Source: Elusimicrobia bacterium CG03_land_8_20_14_0_80_50_18 (lineage in GTDB: Bacteria; CG03). Taken from it: DNA of 33,497 bases. Position 1 is the stretch's first letter, and each line of letters begins with the position of its first letter. The DNA lies in NCBI GenBank assembly GCA_002780705.1, contig PEUP01000024.1, positions 1,640-35,136 on the forward strand, read 5' to 3'. The notes under the pieces are model-generated. The model was given only the letters and a program-made list of their open reading frames with translations. It did no database searches and had not been told where the DNA came from. Below, in pieces: positions 1 through 5,741 of the stretch. Made by a program: the position numbers and the translations under genes.

Positions 1-31
1 TATATGCGCATACCGCTTTTACAGTAAAAAT

Positions 32-922
32 TCAGCCACGGAAAGTGTCGGGAAAGTCCGTTCTGAAATAAAGCCGCCGGCCGCTTTCGGGATGATTGAA
101 ACTTATTGAATACGAGTGCAGCATTATCCGTTTGTCCGGCTCGCCGCCGTATTTGGTGTCGCCGGAAACGGGATAGCCGATGTGCGAGAGATGCACCCTT
201 ATCTGGTGGGTTCTTCCTGTAAAAATTTTTATGAGCAAAAGCGTTTTTTCTTTCATGCTCTTTACGGGGCGTATGTAAGTTTTGGCGTTTCTTCCGTCAG
301 TCTCCACCGAAAAAGCCGTTCTGTTGAAGTCGTTTCTCTTTATCGCCGCGTCTATGAACTGGCTGGATATCACTTTACCGCAACAGACGGCGAGATAGTG
401 TTTTGATACGGTTCTCGCGGCGAATTGCTTCATGATATTTGTCTGCGCGTCGGCGGTTTTCGCCACAATCATCAGTCCGGAAGTTTCTTTATCCAATCTG
501 TGAACCAGACCGGGCTTACCCAGGCCCTTCCAGTCATTGAGCTGGGGATATTTGTAGAGCAGTCCCTGAAGCAGGGTGCCGGATGAGTTTCTTCCGGCGG
601 GGTGTGTGATGATTCCCGAAGGCTTGGAGATTATGAGAAAACTTTCCTCTTCGTGGAGGACCTTGAAATTCACTTTTTCAGCCGTCACATTGGACGCGGG
701 GTCGGCGATAAGATTGACGGATATTTCCTCGTCGCCTTTGAGGATGTGATGTTTTTTTTCGCTTTTACCGTTCACTTTCACATTGCCCGTTTTTATCAGG
801 AACTGTATGAAAGAGCGCGAGTGGCCCGCTATCCTTGATTGGAGAAATGTGTCCAGCCGCATCCCCTTCCGGGGGTTGATAAAACGCTTGAGGGTTATGG
901 AATCATTGTTCATATCAGCCAT
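32..922 (-). CDS. rluD: RluD-family 23S rRNA pseudouridine synthase
   Basis: RluA/RluD-type pseudouridine synthase, expected to convert specific uridines of large-subunit rRNA to pseudouridine. An N-terminal S4-like RNA-binding domain comes first (about residues 15-75 from this start, with LDTFLQSRI and VKVNGK). The catalytic domain follows, with the diagnostic HRLDKETSG motif holding the catalytic aspartate, and GRTHQIRVHL further on. The frame is open to 958, but an upstream start would lie inside a good promoter (930-958). I therefore prefer the ATG at 920-922, or the ATG at 911-913 beside it. Neither has a Shine-Dalgarno sequence. At about 296 residues it is slightly shorter than E. coli RluD. 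The exact paralogue (RluA, RluC or RluD) cannot be settled from sequence alone. Confidence 0.9.
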   Translation of the reverse strand: MADMNNDSITLKRFINPRKGMRLDTFLQSRIAGHSRSFIQFLIKTGNVKVNGKSEKKHHILKGDEEISVNLIADPASNVTAEKVNFKVLHEEESFLIISKPSGIITHPAGRNSSGTLLQGLLYKYPQLNDWKGLGKPGLVHRLDKETSGLMIVAKTADAQTNIMKQFAARTVSKHYLAVCCGKVISSQFIDAAIKRNDFNRTAFSVETDGRNAKTYIRPVKSMKEKTLLLIKIFTGRTHQIRVHLSHIGYPVSGDTKYGGEPDKRIMLHSYSISFNHPESGRRLYFRTDFPDTFRG

Positions 923-929
923 TCTACCA

Positions 930-958
930 ATTATCCCCGCATATTTAAATCGTTCCAA
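930..958 (-). promoter_or_regulatory. Sigma70-type promoter for the rluD-like gene
   Basis: Read on the minus strand: TTGGAA (958-953), a 17-bp spacer, then GATAAT (935-930). The predicted transcription start is near 923, essentially at the ATG at 922, so the message may be leaderless. Confidence 0.5.
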
Positions 959-995
959 AAATGGGACAGGCTATTATTTGGAAAAATGCAACTGC

Positions 996-1024
996 TTGAC
1001 ATAGTATACATATTAGTGTACACT
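996..1024 (+). promoter_or_regulatory. Promoter of the YefM/RelE-like operon, with overlapping operator palindrome
   Basis: A perfect -35 TTGACA (996-1001), a 17-bp spacer and TACACT (1019-1024). The -10 box lies inside a perfect 10-bp palindrome, AGTGTACACT (1015-1024). A related half-site, TATACA (1005-1010), begins 12 bp before TGTACA (1017-1022). E. coli yefM-yoeB operators use TGTACA cores at this spacing, so repression by the antitoxin or the complex is the natural reading. A strong ribosome binding site, AAGGAGGA, follows at 1033-1040. Confidence 0.7.
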
Positions 1025-1044
1025 CGTAGTGCAAGGAGGAATAC

Positions 1045-1317
1045 ATGAACCGAACAATAACATTAAAGGAATTGCGCCCGGAGCTCCCAAAAGTTGCTAT
1101 GGCAATTTCAGAGAAACTTGACCGCTATACCATAACTAAGCGCGGTCAACCTGTTATAATCATGATTAGTCCGGACGATTACGAAGGCCTTATTGAAACC
1201 ATTGAGATTCTGCAAGACCGTTCGGCCCTTAAACGAATTAAAAATGCAAGAAAAGACGCCATGGCCGGCAAAACTGTATCTTTGGAAGCATTGCAAAAAA
1301 GATTAGAGAGTGTATAA
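1045..1317 (+). CDS. Phd/YefM-family antitoxin
   Basis: A 90-residue antitoxin of the Phd/YefM type. These proteins neutralise a partner RelE/ParE-fold toxin and repress their own operon as DNA-binding dimers. The N-terminal part (TITLKELRPELPKVAMAI, then YTITKRGQPVIIMISPDDYEGL, residues about 28-49) matches the family fold, in which a beta strand ending in a PVAVL-like stretch precedes the 'DYE-L' helix. The C-terminal third is charged and helical, as expected of the toxin-binding tail. The ATG at 1045 has a strong AAGGAGGA four bases upstream. It overlaps the toxin gene by 8 bp and has its own promoter/operator. The family call is firm; the exact subtype is not. Confidence 0.88.
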   Translation: MNRTITLKELRPELPKVAMAISEKLDRYTITKRGQPVIIMISPDDYEGLIETIEILQDRSALKRIKNARKDAMAGKTVSLEALQKRLESV

Positions 1318-1570
1318 AATTGAATTAGGCAAACTGGCTGAGAAAGAGATTGAAAAGATATACAGATTCGACAAAACCTTATACAAGCGTTTTATCGCCG
1401 CGTTTGAAGACATTTCCAAAGAACCGACGCTTGGCAAACTTCTTCATGGTAAGCTAAAAGGCCTTTCATCATATAGGTTAGGGAGCTATCGTATTATTTA
1501 TGAAACATTCCACCGCAAATTATTGGTCATCATAATTGACTTAGGTCATCGAAAAGACATTTATAAATAA
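1310..1570 (+). CDS. RelE/ParE-family toxin
   Basis: An 86-residue basic protein of the RelE/ParE superfamily, encoded after its antitoxin in the usual order. Visible family features are the two N-terminal helices (KLAEKEIEKIYRFDKTLYKRF), the G-K-L-x-G-x-L-x-G-L-x-S-Y-R segment (about residues 41-56), 'YRLGSYRIIYE' and the closing hydrophobic strand with 'IDLGHRKDIYK'. The late H-R-x-x-I-Y resembles the C-terminal catalytic region of RelE-type ribosome-dependent mRNA endonucleases. A ParE-like gyrase poison cannot be excluded. The start is GTG at 1310, inside the antitoxin gene, with no other plausible start, which implies translational coupling. It looks intact. Confidence 0.85.
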   Translation: MYKIELGKLAEKEIEKIYRFDKTLYKRFIAAFEDISKEPTLGKLLHGKLKGLSSYRLGSYRIIYETFHRKLLVIIIDLGHRKDIYK

Positions 1571-1681
1571 AATGTCCAACAACTCAACACAGCGGAAGCA
1601 GTCTGCGGCGCCGCTCTATCTTTTTCAGTCAGAATAGTGTATGCTTTCTGAATAGGATTTGGGCGGAAAAAGAGGGAAAAG

Positions 1682-3295
1682 ATGACAGAAAAGATGACAG
1701 AAAAGACGGAAGAAAAGAAAACATTTGCGGATTTCGGCCTTTCAGAGAACTCTCTGAAGGCGATCAATAAGAAAGGGTTTGAGGAACCGACCCCGATTCA
1801 GATATTGACCATACCCCTGATGATGAGGGACGATACGAACATCATAGCGCAGGCCCAGACCGGCACGGGAAAAACGGCGGCTTTCGGTCTGCCGCTTCTG
1901 GAAATGGTCAAGGAGGATATCAGAAAAGTGCAGGCGCTGATTCTGACTCCCACGAGGGAGCTTGCCATTCAGGTGGCGGAAGAGATAAATTCGCTCAAAG
2001 GGAGCAGGGACATCAGGGTGGTGCCGATATACGGCGGCCAGTCCATAGACCAGCAGCTACGGAGCCTCAAAAAAGGCGTGCACATAGTGGTCGGCACCCC
2101 GGGAAGGGTGATAGACCATCTCAAGAGAAAGACGCTGAATGTGGCAAAGATAGAACACCTGATTCTGGATGAGGCCGACGAGATGCTCAGCATGGGATTC
2201 ATTGAGGACGTGGAAGAGATCATGAGGCACACAAACCCCGACAAGAGAACGCTTATGTTTTCGGCGACAATTCCGGCAAGAATAAGGGTGCTCGCCAACA
2301 AATATATGGACGGACACGAGCTCCTCACGGTCAAGAAAGAAAATCTCATAACCAATTTGACGGAGCAGATATATTTTGAGGTGAAATCCCATGAAAAATT
2401 TGAGGCGCTGTGCCGCATAATAGACATAGAGGACGATTTTTACGCGCTGGTCTTCTGCAGGACCAAGAGCGATGTGGACGGCGTGTCGGCGCATTTGACG
2501 GACAGGGGCTATGACGCGGCGGCTATCCACGGAGACATATCGCAGGCGCAGAGAGAAAGGACGCTCGGCCAGTTCAAGAACAAAAAGCTGAACATTCTTG
2601 TGGCCACGGATGTGGCGGCCAGAGGGATTGATGTCAGCGATCTCACTCATGTTATCAATTATTCTCTGCCGCAGGATCCCGAATCTTATGTCCACAGGAT
2701 AGGACGCACGGGCAGGGCCGGCAAGCAGGGAACGGCCATCACTTTTATCACGCCCAGCGAGTACAAGAGGCTGATGTTCATCCAGCGCTTTGCCAAGACT
2801 GATATTAAAAAGGCGCGGGTACCTAATGTAAATGACATCATTCACGCCAAAAAGAAAAAGATAGATGGGGATATGGCGCTCGTTTCGGGCGGAGAAATAG
2901 GCGCCGCGTATTATGACTGGGCGGCAAAACTTATCGGAGAGAATGAGCCGGTGAAAATACTGGCCGCTGTCCTCAGTTACTGTTTTGAGGAAGAGCTCAG
3001 CCCTGACAGTTACGGCAAAATAAAAGATGCCCCCTCAAAGAGGAAGCAGCTTGACCAGCACGGGAAGGTGCGGCTTTTCGTCGCTCTCGGCAAGAAAGAC
3101 AAGATAGACGCTCGTAAACTTGTTGAACTCGTCATGCGCAAAGTGAAGATCAAATCTCAGCATATCAGGGATATTCAAATACTGGAAAAATTTTCTTTCA
3201 TGTCTGTTCCCTTTGAAAACGCTGAGGAAATAATTTCCGGTTTCAAGGAAAAAGGCCGGAAGCCGCTAATCGCTCATGTTAAAAACAAAAGATAA
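1682..3295 (+). CDS. deaD: DEAD-box ATP-dependent RNA helicase (DeaD/CshA type)
   Basis: A 537-residue DEAD-box helicase, predicted to unwind RNA duplexes in ribosome assembly, mRNA turnover or cold adaptation. All core motifs are visible: Q motif FEEPTPIQ (33-40), Walker A AQTGTGKT (57-64), PTRELA (90-95), TPGR, DEAD (163-166), SAT (194-196) and HRIGRTGR near residue 345. The region after about residue 450 (VRLFVALGKKD, later FSFMSVPFENAEEI) matches the DbpA-type RNA-binding domain of the DeaD/CsdA group. It has its own AGAGGG ribosome binding site (1671-1676); an in-frame ATG at 1694 is an alternative start. It stands alone between two toxin-antitoxin modules, and a three-way-junction repeat lies 44 bp after its stop codon. 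Confidence 0.93.
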   Translation: MTEKMTEKTEEKKTFADFGLSENSLKAINKKGFEEPTPIQILTIPLMMRDDTNIIAQAQTGTGKTAAFGLPLLEMVKEDIRKVQALILTPTRELAIQVAEEINSLKGSRDIRVVPIYGGQSIDQQLRSLKKGVHIVVGTPGRVIDHLKRKTLNVAKIEHLILDEADEMLSMGFIEDVEEIMRHTNPDKRTLMFSATIPARIRVLANKYMDGHELLTVKKENLITNLTEQIYFEVKSHEKFEALCRIIDIEDDFYALVFCRTKSDVDGVSAHLTDRGYDAAAIHGDISQAQRERTLGQFKNKKLNILVATDVAARGIDVSDLTHVINYSLPQDPESYVHRIGRTGRAGKQGTAITFITPSEYKRLMFIQRFAKTDIKKARVPNVNDIIHAKKKKIDGDMALVSGGEIGAAYYDWAAKLIGENEPVKILAAVLSYCFEEELSPDSYGKIKDAPSKRKQLDQHGKVRLFVALGKKDKIDARKLVELVMRKVKIKSQHIRDIQILEKFSFMSVPFENAEEIISGFKEKGRKPLIAHVKNKR

Positions 3296-3339
3296 ACAGG
3301 ATCATTTGAGCGGTTTCGGCGGCTAATGTTGTGACGGCA

Positions 3340-3394
3340 GTAGCGGGCGAATTGCTATTCGCCTTTGTGCGCGGCATGGCAATGTTGCCGCTAC
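3340..3394 (+). repeat. 55-bp three-way-junction palindromic repeat, copy 1
   Basis: The unit is P1 GTAGCG, hairpin P2 GGCGAAT-TGCT-ATTCGCC, a 7-nt joiner, hairpin P3 GCGGCAT-GGCA-ATGTTGC, and closing P1' CGCTAC. It differs from copy 2 at five positions. The paired change CC to TT in P3 turns two G-C pairs into G-U pairs. A shared flank, GGCGGCTAATG then TGTGACGGCA, precedes it and also precedes copy 3. Confidence 0.85.
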
Positions 3395-3418
3395 ATTGAG
3401 TCACCGCGATGCATGCCC

Positions 3419-3447
3419 TTGACAAATATTCGCGTATTTTCCATAAA
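3419..3447 (+). promoter_or_regulatory. Possible promoter of the AbiE operon
   Basis: TTGACA (3419-3424), a 17-bp spacer, then CATAAA (3442-3447), which matches four of six consensus -10 bases. The predicted start near 3454 is only a few bases before the ATG at 3456. Transcription may therefore start further upstream, or the message may have almost no leader. Confidence 0.4.
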
Positions 3448-3455
3448 GAGGAAAA

Positions 3456-4256
3456 ATGATGAAGAATAATGCAAGGCAGTACATAAGTCCCAGAGAGAGA
3501 GGAGTCATAGCGAGGCTCGCTTATGAAAAAACCGCAATAATAACGCAGGAGCAGTTTGACAAATACTTTAAATTCCCGCGGAGTGTAAGGTCAAAGATAT
3601 TTTTCAGACTCAGGAAAAAAGGCATATTTACCGCAATAAAAAAAGGTGTTTATTTTTATTCTCCGCTTGAAGCCGGCCCCGCCGGAAGCAGTATAAACGA
3701 GTTTCTTGTGCCGCAGGTTTTCTTTCCCAAAGGCAATTACTATGTAGGATACTCGACAATGTACAGTTATTATGGTTTTACGAACCAGATTTTTCAGACG
3801 ATGTATATCCTTAATTCATCTCTGCAGAAGGAAAAGATAATAGGCAGTGTTCGGTTCAGGATGCTTAAAATACCCATAAAAAGAATGTTCGGGCTGGAAA
3901 ATATTAAAATAAGAGACACCGAACTAATCGTAAGCGACAGGGAAAGGACTCTTGTGGATTTAATTTATTTTCCGGAACCTGTGGGCGGATTGAAAAGAGC
4001 GTTAGAAATATTGAAAGATCAGGTGCGGGAAAAAAAAACAAATATTAACAGACTGCTCAGGTATGCCGTAAAATTTCCCGGTATTTTAACCAAAAAAAGA
4101 ATTGGCTTTACATTGGAACGCGCGGGTGTAAAAGACGGGATACTCAAACCTTTGCTCGGGCAATTGAGGAAAACATCTCTCGTTACTCTTTATCCTTCAA
4201 AATCAAGAAAGGGAAAAATAAACAGGAGGTGGATGATAATTGAAAATGCTGCATAG
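3456..4256 (+). CDS. abiEi: AbiEi-family antitoxin/transcriptional regulator
   Basis: A 266-residue AbiEi-type antitoxin of a type IV toxin-antitoxin system. Such proteins repress their operon through an N-terminal winged helix and counter the AbiEii nucleotidyltransferase toxin. Residues about 12-66 form the expected helix-turn-helix (ITQEQFDKYF, VRSKIFFRLRKKGIFTAIKKGVYFY). The middle carries the family hallmark SDRERTLVDLIYFPE (about 162-176), preceded by KIRDTELI. The C-terminal third is basic and helical. The start ATG has AGAGG five bases upstream; a second ATG follows directly. It overlaps the toxin gene by 17 bp. The pair sits between same-orientation 55-bp repeats, consistent with a mobile accessory insertion. 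Confidence 0.85.
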   Translation: MMKNNARQYISPRERGVIARLAYEKTAIITQEQFDKYFKFPRSVRSKIFFRLRKKGIFTAIKKGVYFYSPLEAGPAGSSINEFLVPQVFFPKGNYYVGYSTMYSYYGFTNQIFQTMYILNSSLQKEKIIGSVRFRMLKIPIKRMFGLENIKIRDTELIVSDRERTLVDLIYFPEPVGGLKRALEILKDQVREKKTNINRLLRYAVKFPGILTKKRIGFTLERAGVKDGILKPLLGQLRKTSLVTLYPSKSRKGKINRRWMIIENAA

Positions 4257-5124
4257 TGATAAAGATGAATTTCTCAAAGTGCTGGAGAGAACATCGGCTC
4301 AGACAGGATTCCCCTTAAGGCTTCTCGAAAAGGATTATTATATTACAGTCGTGCTTTCAGGCATAAGTCAATTAAGCGGGAGCTTGATATTCAAGGGGGG
4401 CACTTGTCTGAGCAAAATATATTATTCGTATTATCGCCTGAGCGAGGATTTGGATTTTACTCTTAAACTGCCCGGCAGCAATTCAACAAGGTCAATAAGA
4501 AGAAATGCCGTAAAACCGATAAAAGAGACAATCGGGGGCTTTCTTAAAAAATATGATATGAGCATAAAGAATTTGGATAAAGCGGGGCACAGGGAATCAA
4601 CGCAGTATGTTTATTATCTTGCTTATGATTCCGTTGTGCTGAATAAAGAGGAATCAATTAAACTCGAAATTGGTTTGAGGTTTAATCCGCTTTTACCGGC
4701 GCAAGCAAAAAAAGTGAAACACAAGTTTCTTCATCCATTTACACGGGAGTGTCTTTTGGACGCCGGCACGGTAAACTGTCTTGCTCTGAAAGAATTGGTC
4801 GCCGAGAAACTCAGGGCGTCCGCCACAAGGAAGATTATTGCGGGAAGGGATTTTTATGATTTAGGCTATCTTTTGAAAAGTGAGTTTAATTTTAATGACA
4901 AAGAAGTGCTTGAGCTTTTCAAAAAAAAGCTCAAAGAAGACGGCTTTTCTTCGCAATTGAGCGGATATCGGGTCAATCTTGGCAGAACAGACAGGGAAAT
5001 TGATGAAATGATGTCAAGGGTAAGTGATGAATTATTGCCGGTGCTGACGCTTAAAGAACAGAAATCTTTTAAGATGGGCAAAACGATTAATGAACTTAAT
5101 AGGGTGTTTGCGGGAATCAAATAG
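4240..5124 (+). CDS. abiEii: AbiEii/AbiGii-family nucleotidyltransferase toxin
   Basis: A 294-residue AbiEii toxin, a DNA polymerase beta-like nucleotidyltransferase. Characterised relatives (MenT family) block growth by adding nucleotides to tRNA 3' ends; the substrate here is unknown. Seen directly are EKDYYI (30-35), FKGGTCLSK (51-59) as the nucleotide-binding glycine motif, and RLSEDLDFT (66-74), whose two aspartates should bind metal. The later 'KELVAEKLRA' and 'GRDFYDLGYL' also fit the family. The start is TTG at 4240, because AGGAGGTG (4224-4231) is at ideal distance; the ATG at 4246 is too far from it. The stop codon's last base is the first base of repeat copy 2. It appears intact. 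Confidence 0.9.
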   Translation: MKMLHSDKDEFLKVLERTSAQTGFPLRLLEKDYYITVVLSGISQLSGSLIFKGGTCLSKIYYSYYRLSEDLDFTLKLPGSNSTRSIRRNAVKPIKETIGGFLKKYDMSIKNLDKAGHRESTQYVYYLAYDSVVLNKEESIKLEIGLRFNPLLPAQAKKVKHKFLHPFTRECLLDAGTVNCLALKELVAEKLRASATRKIIAGRDFYDLGYLLKSEFNFNDKEVLELFKKKLKEDGFSSQLSGYRVNLGRTDREIDEMMSRVSDELLPVLTLKEQKSFKMGKTINELNRVFAGIK

Positions 5125-5178
5125 TAGCGGGCGAATTGTTATTCGCCTTTGTGAGCGGCATAGCAATGCCGCCGCTAC
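5124..5178 (+). repeat. 55-bp three-way-junction palindromic repeat, copy 2
   Basis: All three stems are perfectly paired: P1 5124-5129 with 5173-5178; P2 5130-5136 with 5141-5147 (loop TGTT); P3 5155-5161 with 5166-5172 (loop AGCA); single joiner TTTGTGA. It begins at the last base of the AbiEii stop codon. Confidence 0.88.
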
Positions 5179-5211
5179 ATTGAGTACGCGGCGGCTAATG
5201 GTGTGACGGCA

Positions 5212-5266
5212 GTAGCGGGCGAATTGTTATTCGCCTTTGTGAGCGGCATAACAATGCCGCCGCTGC
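5212..5266 (+). repeat. 55-bp three-way-junction palindromic repeat, copy 3
   Basis: It differs from copy 2 at two positions only: one in the P3 loop (AACA) and one in P1' (CGCTGC), which keeps pairing as U-G. It lies 88 bp after copy 2 in the same orientation. The 33-bp linker (5179-5211) repeats the flank seen before copy 1. It ends one base before the lspA stop codon, so it may also separate two converging transcription units. Confidence 0.88.
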
Positions 5267-5267
5267 A

Positions 5268-5741
5268 TTAAGTTTTTTTGCGGATAAATTCTATATAGAA
5301 GAGGATGATTCCGCCGGCCACGACCATGCTGTCGGCGATATTGAAGATGGGCCAGGGGTTGAAGGGCGCAAACCCGAGATTGAATTCCAGAAAATCGCAG
5401 ACGCTCCCGTAAAAGACGCGGTCGTAAATGTTGCCCGCGGCTCCGGATATGATAAGAGCCAGCGGCAGAAGTTCGTGTTCGTCGGCCTTTTGTACAAAAA
5501 AATAGAGCATCATCGCGAGGATGATAAGACTCAGGGCAAGGAAAAACAAATTATTTCCCCGCGCCATACCGAAAGCTATGCCGGTGTTGCTGATGCGGGT
5601 CAGGCGGAAAAAATTTCCGAGCACCGCGCGGTATTCGCCCAGCCAGAAGTTTTCCCTGATTACGAATTTTGACAGCCGGTCAAGAACAAAACCGGCGAGA
5701 GCTACGAAGATGAAAGTTTTTTTAGAGAGCGGCTTCAACAT
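5268..5741 (-). CDS. lspA: Lipoprotein signal peptidase (signal peptidase II)
   Basis: An inner-membrane aspartyl protease that cleaves the signal peptide of diacylated prolipoproteins. The protein has about 157 residues and four hydrophobic segments. Family motifs are NTGIAFGM (52-59), GNIYDRV...GSVCDF (103-117) and FNIADS (133-138). The catalytic aspartates should be D116 and D137. I start at the ATG at 5741; a TTG at 5753 in the same frame is possible, and neither has a good ribosome binding site. Either start lies within or against the end of ileS, so translation is probably coupled. The ileS-lspA order is conserved in many bacteria, including E. coli. Confidence 0.94.
   Translation of the reverse strand: MLKPLSKKTFIFVALAGFVLDRLSKFVIRENFWLGEYRAVLGNFFRLTRISNTGIAFGMARGNNLFFLALSLIILAMMLYFFVQKADEHELLPLALIISGAAGNIYDRVFYGSVCDFLEFNLGFAPFNPWPIFNIADSMVVAGGIILFYIEFIRKKT

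Noticed and set aside
1592..1625. Possible terminator after the RelE-like toxin gene
   Set aside because: AGCGG and CCGCT can pair around a long loop before a T-rich stretch, but the stem is short and the T run is interrupted.
2057..2845. 262-codon open frame antisense to the DEAD-box helicase
   Set aside because: Shadow frame of a highly conserved gene; no ribosome binding site or family features.
5124..5178. Three-way-junction unit considered as a tRNA or tRNA remnant
   Set aside because: At 55 nt it lacks an anticodon arm, a T-loop consensus and a CCA-end context, and it occurs as near-identical repeats.
5124..5266. Repeats considered as a CRISPR array
   Set aside because: Only two adjacent units with one 33-bp linker that itself repeats the flank of copy 1, and no cas genes; the internal fold explains the sequence better.
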